Shown: in pieces, positions 36,532 through 45,105 of the stretch
Layout of the letters: each line of letters begins with the position of its first letter
Position numbering within the stretch: position 1 is the first letter of the stretch
NCBI RefSeq assembly: GCF_012849215.1
Contig: NZ_CP051682.1
Location: 3,348,001 to 3,412,000 of the forward strand
From: Mucilaginibacter robiniae
GTDB lineage: Bacteria > Bacteroidota > Bacteroidia > Sphingobacteriales > Sphingobacteriaceae
Direction: 5' to 3'
DNA: 64,000 bases
The notes under the pieces: generated by a model
Told to the model about the DNA's origin: nothing
What the model saw: the letters and a program-made list of their open reading frames with translations, nothing else
Database searches by the model: none
Position numbers and translations under genes: made by a program

Positions 36532-37750
36532 TTTTAGATAAATAACTCTGCCATACAATTATGGAACTGGTATAAATCATTACTAGAGTAATATAGCAAT
36601 ACTCGCGAAGCAAATCGCATAGGGTTTGCCCGATTACGTCTTTAATTGTAAATTCCGTCAGGAGGCAAAGCAATATAGTGAATATTAAAAGCGGTTTGTG
36701 ATTGCGCACCAGGATGAACAGATAGGTATAGATAAAGCTGGTACAAACATGATGGTGCCCCCAAACCCGGCCCGGCACCAGTAAAGTAATCAGAAAAATC
36801 ATACAAAAATCGGCTACCGAAAATTCTTCCTGCTGGTGTATATAGCGATCGTAAACAAACTTAGCTGTAATTGAGCCTACAATAAGTACTTGAATCAAAA
36901 GAGTAAGTCTTTTTAAGCCAGTGGCCGTTAAATGCAACAGCGGAGAGTAGCCTAATGCCGCGTTGCCAGTATTCAGCTTTTCCAATAGTGCGGGTATGCC
37001 GAGGCTAATAATATTTTCATCTACCTTGCCTTTAGAAAAAGGAGCCACAAAGGCCTGATAATAGTCGGCCCAATCTTGCAACCCGGTATGCCACCCTCTG
37101 AACAGCATAGGGATAAATATAAATGGTAAAGCCAACAACGCTATTTTAGGCCAGTCTTTAGGTCCGCGTTTAATGGCCGCGAAAATCAAGAACAAGGCAG
37201 GAGTGACCTTGAAAAATGTACCTGCTAAAAAGAACAGATAGCTCAAGTTGAATTTTTTATCCAAGTAACAGCGGATGCCCAACAACGTGAAACAAAGCAC
37301 CGGAAGGTTGGCATTCATCCAAATGTAGTTGTGCCAGTAAAAACCGGCCGAAAGTGCGATAGCTAGTATGAAAGGTAAATTCAAGTTTTCGGCAGGATAT
37401 AACTTTTGGAAAATCTGCCTAATCAGTACCAGCGAAACCACCCATAAGCCGTAATTGATTAAAAAGGTATAAAGGAAAGCCGAGGTATGGAAAGGCATCC
37501 AGGAAAATGTACTGAACAGCAAAGCCGCAAATGGCGGGTAGGTAAAGCCACCGTCCACCAAACCGGGGGTATATATCGTTTGCCCTGCTAAGAAGTTTTT
37601 ACCGGCTTGCCAGTAAATATAATAGTCGCCTTTAAGATCAGCATGCATGCCACGCTGGTAAGAAACGAACGCAAAAAGAACAGATGCTACAAGGAGCAAT
37701 AAAGGCAGATAGTACTTACGATAACGCATGAACAGTTGTATGTGTAACAA
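36500..37750 (-). CDS. GT87-like polytopic membrane glycosyltransferase (DUF2029)
   Basis: The 416-residue integral membrane protein has about ten hydrophobic helices and the early phrase DYYIYWQAGKNFLAGQTIY with an acidic residue after TM1. This is the hallmark of GT-C fold enzymes of the GT87/DUF2029 group, which use polyprenyl-phosphate sugars. A FTYPPFAALLF segment follows, also typical of the family. The acceptor is unknown, and no other glycan genes adjoin it. Assignment is to family level only. Confidence 0.8.
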   Translation of the reverse strand: MLHIQLFMRYRKYYLPLLLLVASVLFAFVSYQRGMHADLKGDYYIYWQAGKNFLAGQTIYTPGLVDGGFTYPPFAALLFSTFSWMPFHTSAFLYTFLINYGLWVVSLVLIRQIFQKLYPAENLNLPFILAIALSAGFYWHNYIWMNANLPVLCFTLLGIRCYLDKKFNLSYLFFLAGTFFKVTPALFLIFAAIKRGPKDWPKIALLALPFIFIPMLFRGWHTGLQDWADYYQAFVAPFSKGKVDENIISLGIPALLEKLNTGNAALGYSPLLHLTATGLKRLTLLIQVLIVGSITAKFVYDRYIHQQEEFSVADFCMIFLITLLVPGRVWGHHHVCTSFIYTYLFILVRNHKPLLIFTILLCLLTEFTIKDVIGQTLCDLLREYCYITLVMIYTSSIIVWQSYLSKTPKPVKGYSV

Positions 37751-37793
37751 ACGGGCGGCAAAAGTAGATATTTCATACAGTGCAATATTATTG

Positions 37794-37825
37794 TTGACCG
37801 GAATTGCATAAAAAAGTTACTTTTG
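37794..37825 (+). promoter_or_regulatory. Promoter of the LysR gene
   Basis: TTG (37794-37796), a 21-bp spacer and TACTTTTG (37818-37825) match the Bacteroidota pattern, 59 bp before the ATG. Confidence 0.5.
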
Positions 37826-37884
37826 GTTAGCTGATCTCCAGAAACACTAACTAGATGTTGCTGAGAACAAGTTTTTAAGATGCT

Positions 37885-38796
37885 ATGATTTCATTTTCTC
37901 ACCGTGTTTTTATGGAGGTGGCGGCAAACCTGAGCTTTTCAAAAGCTGCACAGGTATTGTTTATTACGCAACCTGCCATCAGCAAGCACATTAAAGCGCT
38001 GGAAGATCAGTACAAGCTGCCTTTGTTTGAGCGTAGGGGTAACAGTATTATCCTGACCGAAGCCGGTAAAAAACTGAACGAATATTTGCTGCAGGCAACC
38101 GAAATTGAACGCAAAGTAGAATATGATTTATCGGTGCTCAGCAATCAATCTTATGCTGCAGGACATTTGCGGTTAGGAGCCAGTACTACCATTGCCCTGT
38201 ATATATTACCGCCTATTTTGTCGGGCTTCCAGCGGCAATATGCCAATGTGGGCGTACAGCTGGTTAACCGCAACTCTGAGTATATTTTAAATGCTTTATT
38301 GAACCACGAAGTAGATATTGGCATTATCGAAGCGGATAACAAGCTGACTACTGTATCTTATAAGCCTTTTATGAGTGATGAAGTGGTGCCGGTTTGTTCG
38401 GCTAAAAGCGCATTGGCCGGCAAATCGCTTACCTTAAAGCAACTACTTAAAACACCAATGGCTTTGCGTGAGCGCGGGTCGGGTACTTTAACGGCTTTGC
38501 TGAAAGCTTTGGCCTCACACCATATCAAGCCTGCTGATTTATCGGTGAAGATCAGACTGGGTGGAACTGAAGCTTTAAAGAACTTTTTACTGGCCGACCA
38601 ATGCCTGGGCTTTATGCCGCGCCCATCCATCGTGCGCGAGTTAGACGAAGGCGATTTGGTGGAAGTGCCGGTTGAGGGCTTAAAAATTACCCGTAACTTC
38701 TATTTTATTCGGCGTAAGGGTACGGAAGATTATGGCTTGACTAGCGATTTCATGAACTATGCCCTGCAGCATACCTTACAAAAACAAATTGTTTAA
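37885..38796 (+). CDS. LysR-family transcriptional regulator
   Basis: The 303-residue regulator has an N-terminal winged helix-turn-helix (LSFSKAAQVLFITQPAISKHIKALE, about residues 17-41) followed by LFERRGN. Its periplasmic-binding-protein-like effector domain starts near residue 92 (HLRLGASTTIALYILPP). The effector domain resembles CysB/CysL-type members, but the inducer is not known. It precedes a PfpI-type gene by 78 bp in the same direction. LysR regulators usually control a divergent neighbour; here that is the GT87 gene. Confidence 0.9.
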   Translation: MISFSHRVFMEVAANLSFSKAAQVLFITQPAISKHIKALEDQYKLPLFERRGNSIILTEAGKKLNEYLLQATEIERKVEYDLSVLSNQSYAAGHLRLGASTTIALYILPPILSGFQRQYANVGVQLVNRNSEYILNALLNHEVDIGIIEADNKLTTVSYKPFMSDEVVPVCSAKSALAGKSLTLKQLLKTPMALRERGSGTLTALLKALASHHIKPADLSVKIRLGGTEALKNFLLADQCLGFMPRPSIVRELDEGDLVEVPVEGLKITRNFYFIRRKGTEDYGLTSDFMNYALQHTLQKQIV

Positions 38797-38874
38797 AACC
38801 TAAGTGATTGGGTTTTGTAGTTACTAGCGAATGCCAACTAACTGGCGTTTTTAGTAAACTGAATAGATAAGATT

Positions 38875-39435
38875 ATGGCAAATTTAAATAACCGTAAAGT
38901 AGCCATCCTTACTGAAGAGGGATTTGAGCAGGTAGAATTAACCAGCCCTAAAGAAGCCTTACAGGCTGCCGGGGCAACTGTACATATTGTATCGCCGCAA
39001 AGCGGAAAAATAAAAGCGTGGGATCAAGACCACTGGGGTATTGAAGTAGAGGTAGATAAGGTATTAACCGATGTTAACCCGTCTGATTATGACGCTTTGG
39101 TGCTGCCGGGTGGTGTATTAAACCCTGATAAACTGCGCCAAAATAAAGATGCGGTATCATTTGTAAAATCGTTTTTGGAAGAGGGTAAACCATTGGCAGC
39201 TATATGCCACGGTCCGCAAATGCTAATTGAAACCGGATTGTTGGAAGGTCGTCAGTTAACTTCTTACCCGTCATTGCAAACCGATTTGAAAAATGCTGGT
39301 GCCGAATGGGTAGATCAGGAAGTAGTAACCGACAATGGTTTGGTAACCAGCCGTACCCCGGCCGATCTGGAAGCCTTCAACAAGAAAACAATTGAAGAAA
39401 TTGGCGAAGGCGTACACGATACGGCTAACAACTAA
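38875..39435 (+). CDS. DJ-1/PfpI-family protein (YhbO-like)
   Basis: The 186-residue type 1 glutamine-amidotransferase-like protein has the nucleophile elbow AAICHGPQ (C111, H112), the early Glu in EEGFEQVE and the LVLPGG motif. Length and the ADLEAFNKKTIEEI tail fit the YhbO/YraA/PfpI stress-protein group, reported as glyoxalase/deglycase-like or as proteases in some species. It ends in a terminator and may share a transcript with the LysR gene. Confidence 0.88.
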   Translation: MANLNNRKVAILTEEGFEQVELTSPKEALQAAGATVHIVSPQSGKIKAWDQDHWGIEVEVDKVLTDVNPSDYDALVLPGGVLNPDKLRQNKDAVSFVKSFLEEGKPLAAICHGPQMLIETGLLEGRQLTSYPSLQTDLKNAGAEWVDQEVVTDNGLVTSRTPADLEAFNKKTIEEIGEGVHDTANN

Positions 39436-39456
39436 TTAACTGAACTTAAAAAGTTA

Positions 39457-39490
39457 AAAAGCAGGGCATAGCAAATGTCCTGCTTTTTTT
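39457..39490 (+). terminator. Rho-independent terminator
   Basis: Arms AAAAGCAGG and CCTGCTTTT are followed by a T run and end the PfpI-type gene. Confidence 0.75.
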
Positions 39491-39550
39491 GTGTGAACGC
39501 AGAACTGCCTTACCTTAGCAGTGGTATGGTTACAAAATACATTTTAATAC

Positions 39551-41038
39551 ATGTCGAAGCCTAAGGCTCTTATTATTGGTGCTGGTATTGCCGGTATTGC
39601 TATAGCTATTCGTTTAGCAGTAAAGGGCTATGCAGTTGAGGTGTTTGAAGCTAACAATTATCCGGGCGGCAAATTGTCAGAATTTGAGCAGGAGGGTTAT
39701 CGCTTTGATGCAGGCCCCAGCTTGTTTACCATGCCACAGTATGTAGATGAGTTGTTCAAGCTGGCCGGTAAAAATCCGTCTGACTATTTTAGTTATAAAG
39801 AGCTGGATGTAGTCTGTAATTACTTTTATCCGGATGGTAGTCGGTTGAAAGCTTACGCTGATGTTGATCGTTTTGCTGATGAAGTTCATCAAAAAACAGG
39901 TGAGTCAGTAAAGGCTATCCAACAGTATAGCCGCAACAGTAGCCGTATTTATGATATAACCAATCATGTATTTCTGGAGCAATCGCTGCACCGGTTGCAA
40001 ACGTATTTGAGCAACCGTACCCTGCAATCTATTTTACGTTTATTTCAGATTGATGCACTGCGTACCATGCACCGGGCTAATCAAAGCTTTTTTAAAGATG
40101 AGCGAATGGTGCAGTTTTTTAATCGATATGCTACTTATAATGGTTCCAACCCTTACCAGGCACCAGCTACGCTTAACGTCATTCCACATCTGGAACAGCA
40201 CTTCGGTGCTTATTTTCCTGAAGGGGGTATGTATAGTATTACCGGTAGTTTGGTGAAACTGGCGCAAGAGTTAGGGGTACAGTTTCATTATCAAGCGGCT
40301 GTGGAAGAAATTGTATTGGAACAGCAGAAAGCCATTGGTGTTCAGGTAAACGGCAAAGTGATATTGGGTGATACTATAATATCTAATATGGATGTATGGT
40401 TTACCTATCGTAAGCTGTTAAATCGGTACACTAAGCTGTTCCCCGAAAAAATATTGAACCAGGAACGCAGCAGCTCTGCCCTGATATTTTACTGGGGTAT
40501 ACAAAAACAGTTTCCGGAACTAGACCTGCACAATATATTTTTTAGTGCCGATTATGAAGCGGAGTTTAACGCCATTTGGCAACAGAAAACTATTTATCAT
40601 GACCCAACGGTTTATCTCAACATCAGTTCCAAATATCAAGCTGATGATGCGCCACCAGGATGTGAAAACTGGTTTGTGATGATTAATGTTCCCGCCAACA
40701 CCGGGCAAAACTGGGAGCAATTGATTCAGCAAGCCCGGCAAAATATTATAGGCAAGTTATCAGCCATGCTGGGCGAAAATGTTGAACTATTTATTATCAA
40801 TGAAAGCATTCTGGATCCGCGTAGTATTGAAAGCCGCACTTCATCTTACCAAGGTTCTTTGTATGGTACCAGTTCCAATAACCAGTTTGCCGCCTTTTTA
40901 CGCCATGCTAACCGATCGGCCAAAATCAAAAATTTATATTTTTGTGGTGGCAGCGTACACCCTGGCGGCGGTATTCCGTTGGCCTTGTTATCAGCCAAAA
41001 TTGTAAGTGAATGGGTAGGGAAGTCCGAAAGTCGGTAA
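39551..41038 (+). CDS. crtD: Carotenoid desaturase, CrtI/CrtD family (probable 1-hydroxycarotenoid 3,4-desaturase)
   Basis: The 495-residue FAD enzyme starts with the dinucleotide-binding motif GAGIAGIAIAIRLA and the GGKLSEF segment. It then has FDAGPSLFTMP, FFNRYATYNGSNPY, YFPEGGMYSITGSL, and the C-terminal CGGSVHPGGGIP typical of the CrtI superfamily. GPSLFTMP, rather than the GPSWYWMP I associate with Bacteroidota phytoene desaturases, favours CrtD, which desaturates the 3',4' bond of 1'-hydroxylated carotenoids. The nearby cruF, whose product makes that hydroxyl, supports this. A true phytoene desaturase remains possible. It heads the carotenoid-tailoring cluster. Confidence 0.75.
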   Translation: MSKPKALIIGAGIAGIAIAIRLAVKGYAVEVFEANNYPGGKLSEFEQEGYRFDAGPSLFTMPQYVDELFKLAGKNPSDYFSYKELDVVCNYFYPDGSRLKAYADVDRFADEVHQKTGESVKAIQQYSRNSSRIYDITNHVFLEQSLHRLQTYLSNRTLQSILRLFQIDALRTMHRANQSFFKDERMVQFFNRYATYNGSNPYQAPATLNVIPHLEQHFGAYFPEGGMYSITGSLVKLAQELGVQFHYQAAVEEIVLEQQKAIGVQVNGKVILGDTIISNMDVWFTYRKLLNRYTKLFPEKILNQERSSSALIFYWGIQKQFPELDLHNIFFSADYEAEFNAIWQQKTIYHDPTVYLNISSKYQADDAPPGCENWFVMINVPANTGQNWEQLIQQARQNIIGKLSAMLGENVELFIINESILDPRSIESRTSSYQGSLYGTSSNNQFAAFLRHANRSAKIKNLYFCGGSVHPGGGIPLALLSAKIVSEWVGKSESR

Positions 41039-41100
41039 GTTCGTGGGGTGGTAAGTTTGTGTAGAAAGTTCAAACCAAAGTTCGGCAGCCTGTATTTAGA

Positions 41101-41212
41101 CTAACCGACTAACCGACTAACCGACTAACCGACTAACCGACTAACCGACTAACCGACTAACCGACTAACCGACTAACCGACTAACCGACTAACCGACTAA
41201 CCGACTAACCGA
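41101..41212. repeat. Perfect tandem repeat, 14 copies of CTAACCGA
   Basis: Fourteen uninterrupted 8-bp units are followed by a partial unit (CTAACTAA). The array has no spacers and carries stop codons in all six frames, since 8 is not a multiple of 3. It sits in the 205-bp gap between the desaturase and hydrolase genes, ending 31 bp before the hydrolase ATG. Confidence 0.95.
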
Positions 41213-41243
41213 CTAACTAAATTTTTATTAATATTGCCGGCTT

Positions 41244-42062
41244 ATGAGTTTTCTACAGCTACCGGGTTTAGGGCGGGTTAGATATTATGAGTATGGTACA
41301 GGCACAAAGCCGCTATTGGCATTTCATGGCTATGGCATGACCGGAGAGCAGTTTAAAGTACTGGAGAAATCAATACTCACGCAATATAAGGTATATAGCT
41401 TTGACCATTTTTTTCATGGTGAAACCGAATTACAGGGGTGGGATGAAGCTCGCATCTTAGCAGGTATGTCTAAACCACTGATGCGCCAATATCTGGAAGC
41501 TTGGTTTGAAAAATTTGGACAGCAACGCATTAGCTTGATGGGCTATTCCATGGGTGCTAAGCTAGCGCTAGTACTGGTTGAGCAATTTCCTGATCTGATT
41601 GACCAATTGGTACTAATTGCTCCTGATGGTTTATCTGTATATAAAGGCTTTAACTTTTTAGTCCATAAACCTTTTGGAAAGTACTTGTTTAAAACTGCCG
41701 TTAAAAGTAATTGGCTGGCACCAGGCATATTAAAAACGTTGAAAAAGGTAAGGTTTATTGATGAAAGCTTGTATAAAATAGCTTATCATGAGATGGATAC
41801 CTCAACAAACCGCCATAATGTGTATTATACATTGCACATGCTCAAGCTGTTAAAGGTAGAACCAGCCAACATTGCCGGAGTAATAAACCAGCATCATATT
41901 CAATGTACTTTTGTTTTTGGAAAACATGATATGCTTTTCCCCAAAACAGGAGCTATGTCTTTTATCAACTTGCTAAATAATCCTGAAGTGCATGAGCTGC
42001 CTATGGGACATTGGTTGGTTACACCTCAATTAGATGATTATTTAGTAAATTGCCTGGTATGA
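41244..42062 (+). CDS. Alpha/beta hydrolase in carotenoid cluster
   Basis: The 272-residue protein has the alpha/beta-hydrolase oxyanion region (LAFHGYGMTGEQF), nucleophile Ser in GYSMGAK (about residue 101), Asp in FGKHDMLF and final His in PMGHWLV. It has no signal peptide. The stop overlaps the next start by 4 bp (ATGA), tying it to the acyltransferase that follows. A role in releasing, transferring or proof-reading an acyl group on a carotenoid glycoside or lipid is suggested only by position. Confidence 0.85.
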   Translation: MSFLQLPGLGRVRYYEYGTGTKPLLAFHGYGMTGEQFKVLEKSILTQYKVYSFDHFFHGETELQGWDEARILAGMSKPLMRQYLEAWFEKFGQQRISLMGYSMGAKLALVLVEQFPDLIDQLVLIAPDGLSVYKGFNFLVHKPFGKYLFKTAVKSNWLAPGILKTLKKVRFIDESLYKIAYHEMDTSTNRHNVYYTLHMLKLLKVEPANIAGVINQHHIQCTFVFGKHDMLFPKTGAMSFINLLNNPEVHELPMGHWLVTPQLDDYLVNCLV

Positions 42063-42676
42063 TAACTGCCCGCCGCCATAACTTGTTCAGTAACTGGTTT
42101 GCTAAGTACATGCGTTATCGCATGAATAAGGCATTTAAACGCATTGTGGTTACGCCATTTGAGCCACGTGAAGGGCATTCGGTATTGCTGTTAGGTAATC
42201 ATTTTAGCTGGTGGGATGGCTTTTTTGCCAACTATGTAGCTTACTGGCACCTGAAACGTAAGCTGTATATCATGATTCAGGAAGACCAGTTGGCCAAGCG
42301 TAAAATATTTACTTGGTTCGGCGGGTTCTCTATCGAGAAGGGGTCACGCAATATGCTGAAATCATTGCAGTACGCTGCCGACCTATTAGATAACTCTGAA
42401 AACCTGGTGATGATTTATCCTCAGGGTACGCTGTTTTCCAACCATGTTCCTGAATTGAATATCGAGAAAGGTTTGGAGCGGTTAATTAAGTACGTTAAAG
42501 GCCCTTGCCAAATTGTGTATTCCTGCGTACTGATTGATTATTTTGAAAGCCTTAAACCTTCGGCCTATATCCATTTATTTGATTGTGGGGTGGTGGGTGA
42601 AATTCCGTTTAGTGAATTGGCTGAAAAGGTGAACCGCTTTCATCAGGAGGCTTTAAAAAAGCAGGCTGAATCATAA
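42059..42676 (+). CDS. Lysophospholipid-acyltransferase-like enzyme, copy 1 (CruD-like role proposed)
   Basis: The 205-residue PlsC-type protein has the catalytic NHFSWWDGF (HX4D) motif at about residues 47-55 and the FPQG-type motif as YPQGT (about 123). The ATG at 42059 overlaps the previous stop; a TTG at 42050 is less likely. It is paralogous to the next gene along its whole length. In green sulfur bacteria the acyltransferase CruD acylates carotenoid glucosides. The glycosyltransferase and cruF alongside make a similar job plausible, but glycerolipid acylation is not excluded. Confidence 0.82.
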   Translation: MITARRHNLFSNWFAKYMRYRMNKAFKRIVVTPFEPREGHSVLLLGNHFSWWDGFFANYVAYWHLKRKLYIMIQEDQLAKRKIFTWFGGFSIEKGSRNMLKSLQYAADLLDNSENLVMIYPQGTLFSNHVPELNIEKGLERLIKYVKGPCQIVYSCVLIDYFESLKPSAYIHLFDCGVVGEIPFSELAEKVNRFHQEALKKQAES

Positions 42677-42721
42677 CGTTCATACAAAGTTTGTTCATAT
42701 TTTCTATCTTGCCGGGGCATC

Positions 42722-43342
42722 ATGATCCGGCCTAAAGAAAATAAACTCATACACTGGTTTTTCCATCATTATATCCGCTTTATACTGAAGCGAAATTTCC
42801 AGAAGTTTAACTTTAATCAGGCTGAAGTCAATCCCGAAAAGTCTATTCTGCTTATAGCCAATCATTTTGGCTGGTGGGATGGTTTTTTGCTGTACTGGCT
42901 CAATTATAAACTGTTCAAAAAAAAGTTCCACATCATGATACTGGAAGACACCGTACGTGAGGTATTCTTCCTCAAATACATGGGGGCATTCTCTATTACC
43001 AAGCATTCCAGGCAAATGATGGAATCATTGGCTTATGCCGGCGAATTGTTGCAAGATCCACAAAACCTAGTGCTCATTTTTCCACAAGGACAACTATACT
43101 CCAACTTTGTAGATGATGTGAAATTTGAAAAAGGATTGTTGCGGGTAGTAAAGCAAGCCGCCGGACGATTCCAGTATGTGTTTGCCGCTACTTTTATTGA
43201 GTATCATCAGCATAAAAAGCCCACTATTAACGTTTATGTGAAAAGTGATGTGCAAAATCCTGTGCATATAGACGAATTACAGGCACTGTATCAGCAACAT
43301 TATCATTCGGCAAAACTGCTTCAAACTCAAATTGTTCTGTAA
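42722..43342 (+). CDS. Lysophospholipid-acyltransferase-like enzyme, copy 2
   Basis: The 206-residue PlsC-type protein has NHFGWWDGF (HX4D) and FPQGQ motifs in the same positions as its upstream neighbour, and shares phrases such as IMI-ED, E/QKGL and the N-terminal helical region. It is clearly a tandem duplicate that has diverged. It starts 45 bp after copy 1 and ends 2 bp before the glycosyltransferase, consistent with one transcript. The two copies may use different acyl donors or acceptors. Confidence 0.82.
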   Translation: MIRPKENKLIHWFFHHYIRFILKRNFQKFNFNQAEVNPEKSILLIANHFGWWDGFLLYWLNYKLFKKKFHIMILEDTVREVFFLKYMGAFSITKHSRQMMESLAYAGELLQDPQNLVLIFPQGQLYSNFVDDVKFEKGLLRVVKQAAGRFQYVFAATFIEYHQHKKPTINVYVKSDVQNPVHIDELQALYQQHYHSAKLLQTQIVL

Positions 43343-43344
43343 AC

Positions 43345-44433
43345 GTGATTATTGTATTGTTTATCGTTTTCTTCTTTTTGATACTGCGCTTTGTTGTTAC
43401 GCTGTTTAACTTCATATCTAATCCGAAGCTGCACAAAGTAGCTCGTCAGCATCACGAACTAGTATCTGTTTTAATCCCGGCGCGGAATGAAGAAAGCAAT
43501 ATTCTAACCTTACTGCAATCTATTGAGACACAAGATTATCAGGATTACGAAGTTATTGTGCTGGATGATGATTCATCAGATCAAACTTATGCTATATGTG
43601 AAGCCTTTATGGCAGGCCGCAGCCGTTTTCAAGTAATAAAAGGAGAGCCTTTAAAGGATGACTGGTTAGGTAAGAATTATGCTTGTTACCAACTAGCCAG
43701 GCAGGCCAGAGGCCGTTATTTTTTGTTTTTAGATGCCGACGAAAAGGTGTATAAAGGTTTGCTGAATAGTGCTGTGCACCGCATGCAGGTACAACGCTTG
43801 GCATTGCTTAGCTTATTCACCAACCAGGTTATGCGTACCATTGGCGAAAGAATGGTAGTGCCTTTAATGCATTATGTATTGTTAAACTTGTTGCCTGTAC
43901 GCTTAATATACATCGCTAAAAATTATGCAGTAGCGGCAGCCAGCGGACAATTCATGCTGTTTGATGCCACCATATACCGCCAGCAGCAATGGCACCAGCA
44001 ATCGAGAAACCGGGTGGTGGAAGATGTGGAAATCATGAAGCTGGTTAAAGCCGAAGGATACAGCGGCGAGGGTTTGCTGGCTAATGGTTTAATAGCCTGC
44101 CGCATGTACACCGGCTACCGCGATGCTATTAATGGTTTCAGCAAAAACTTTCTGGCCGCCTTCAACTACAGCATACCCGGATTTATATTTTATATGTTAC
44201 TACTTATTGGCGGTCCGTTGTTAGTTTTCGCCACCTTAAATGTTCCTTTAATTGTCATGATGTGCGGATTAATTATTCTTACCCGCATCATGATTTCATT
44301 ATCATCAGGGCAAAACGCCTGGTACAATGTGGTGCTGCACCCGTTGCAAATGTTGAGCCTGGCTGTAATTGGTTACTATGCCATTCAAAATCATTTTACC
44401 AGAAATACCATGTGGAAAGGCCGACGGGTATGA
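43345..44433 (+). CDS. GT2 glycosyltransferase in carotenoid cluster (CruC/CrtQ-like)
   Basis: This 362-residue membrane-associated GT-A enzyme starts at GTG, 2 bp after the acyltransferase stop. TM1 occupies about residues 1-20, then come LIPARNEE, VLDDDSSDQT, the DXD-like LDADEKVY, and VVEDVEIMKLVKAEGY (the ED general-base motif), and two to three C-terminal helices. This layout resembles CrtQ/CruC-type carotenoid glycosyltransferases that put a sugar on a carotenoid hydroxyl or carboxyl. The stop overlaps the cruF start (ATGA), which strongly couples it to carotenoid hydration. Confidence 0.82.
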   Translation: MIIVLFIVFFFLILRFVVTLFNFISNPKLHKVARQHHELVSVLIPARNEESNILTLLQSIETQDYQDYEVIVLDDDSSDQTYAICEAFMAGRSRFQVIKGEPLKDDWLGKNYACYQLARQARGRYFLFLDADEKVYKGLLNSAVHRMQVQRLALLSLFTNQVMRTIGERMVVPLMHYVLLNLLPVRLIYIAKNYAVAAASGQFMLFDATIYRQQQWHQQSRNRVVEDVEIMKLVKAEGYSGEGLLANGLIACRMYTGYRDAINGFSKNFLAAFNYSIPGFIFYMLLLIGGPLLVFATLNVPLIVMMCGLIILTRIMISLSSGQNAWYNVVLHPLQMLSLAVIGYYAIQNHFTRNTMWKGRRV

Positions 44434-45062
44434 AGTTGAGTAAAACACAAACCGGTATCATCGTTATCATTCTATTTCATGTGGTAGGCTTAGCCGGCTT
44501 TTATTTGCATTCATTCCGCCCGTTATTTTTACGCATTGTTCCGTTCCATCTGGAACTGATGTTGCTGGTAGTCCTCATCAATCATCAAAAACCTGATTTT
44601 AAGTTTGTGATATTTGCCTTAATGGTGTATGTGTTAGGTTTTGCCGGCGAGTGGATAGGCGTGCATACGCAACTTCTATTTGGGCATTACCATTATGGGC
44701 GCACGCTGGGGCCAAAACTCTGGGCTATTCCGCTTACTATAGGTATCAACTGGTTTTTGCTGGTGTATGGTGCAGGCGTATTGCTGCAACGAAGCCGCTT
44801 AAAAAATGTATGGATACGTATACTGGTCGGTACTATAATATTGGTGGCACTTGATTGGCTGATTGAGCCTATTGCCATGCGGTTTGATTACTGGAATTGG
44901 GTCGGTGGTAGTGTGCCACTAAAAAATTATATAGGTTGGTTCATCGTGAGTGCTGTGTTTTTAGGCGTATTTGAAGCATTTAAATTTAAACGGCAGAGTG
45001 CCGTAGCACCAACGTTGTTGATTACACAATTCATTTTTTTCGGTTTGCTGCACTTGGTGTAA
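44430..45062 (+). CDS. cruF: CruF-type carotenoid 1',2'-hydratase
   Basis: The product from the ATG at 44430 is 210 residues; the open frame reaches back into the previous gene but the ATGA overlap marks the natural start. It is a polytopic protein of about six helices. The conserved phrases GFAGEWIGVHTQLLFGHYHYG, PLTIGINWFLLVYG, DWLIEPIAMRFDYWNW and NYIGWF match the DUF422/CruF family. CruF adds water to the psi end of gamma-carotene-like substrates, giving a 1'-hydroxyl that can be desaturated by CrtD and glycosylated. Confidence 0.88.
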   Translation: MKLSKTQTGIIVIILFHVVGLAGFYLHSFRPLFLRIVPFHLELMLLVVLINHQKPDFKFVIFALMVYVLGFAGEWIGVHTQLLFGHYHYGRTLGPKLWAIPLTIGINWFLLVYGAGVLLQRSRLKNVWIRILVGTIILVALDWLIEPIAMRFDYWNWVGGSVPLKNYIGWFIVSAVFLGVFEAFKFKRQSAVAPTLLITQFIFFGLLHLV

Positions 45063-45090
45063 GTTGACATTATATATGTAAATTTTACTG

Positions 45091-45098
45091 TAATTTTG
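45091..45098 (+). promoter_or_regulatory. -7 promoter element of ispH
   Basis: TAATTTTG fits TAnnTTTG and ends 7 bp before the ATG of ispH, within the carotenoid cluster. It would give ispH its own nearly leaderless transcript. No well-spaced -33 element is seen. Confidence 0.4.
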
Positions 45099-45105
45099 TA
45101 TAACT

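Noticed and set aside
41101..41212. Possible CRISPR array
   Set aside because: The units are 8 bp, contiguous and identical, with no spacers and no cas genes nearby; it is a simple tandem repeat.
44262..44429. N-terminal extension of CruF into the glycosyltransferase gene
   Set aside because: The extension would overlap the GT2 coding sequence by about 170 bp, while an ATG at 44430 gives the usual ATGA overlap and normal family length.
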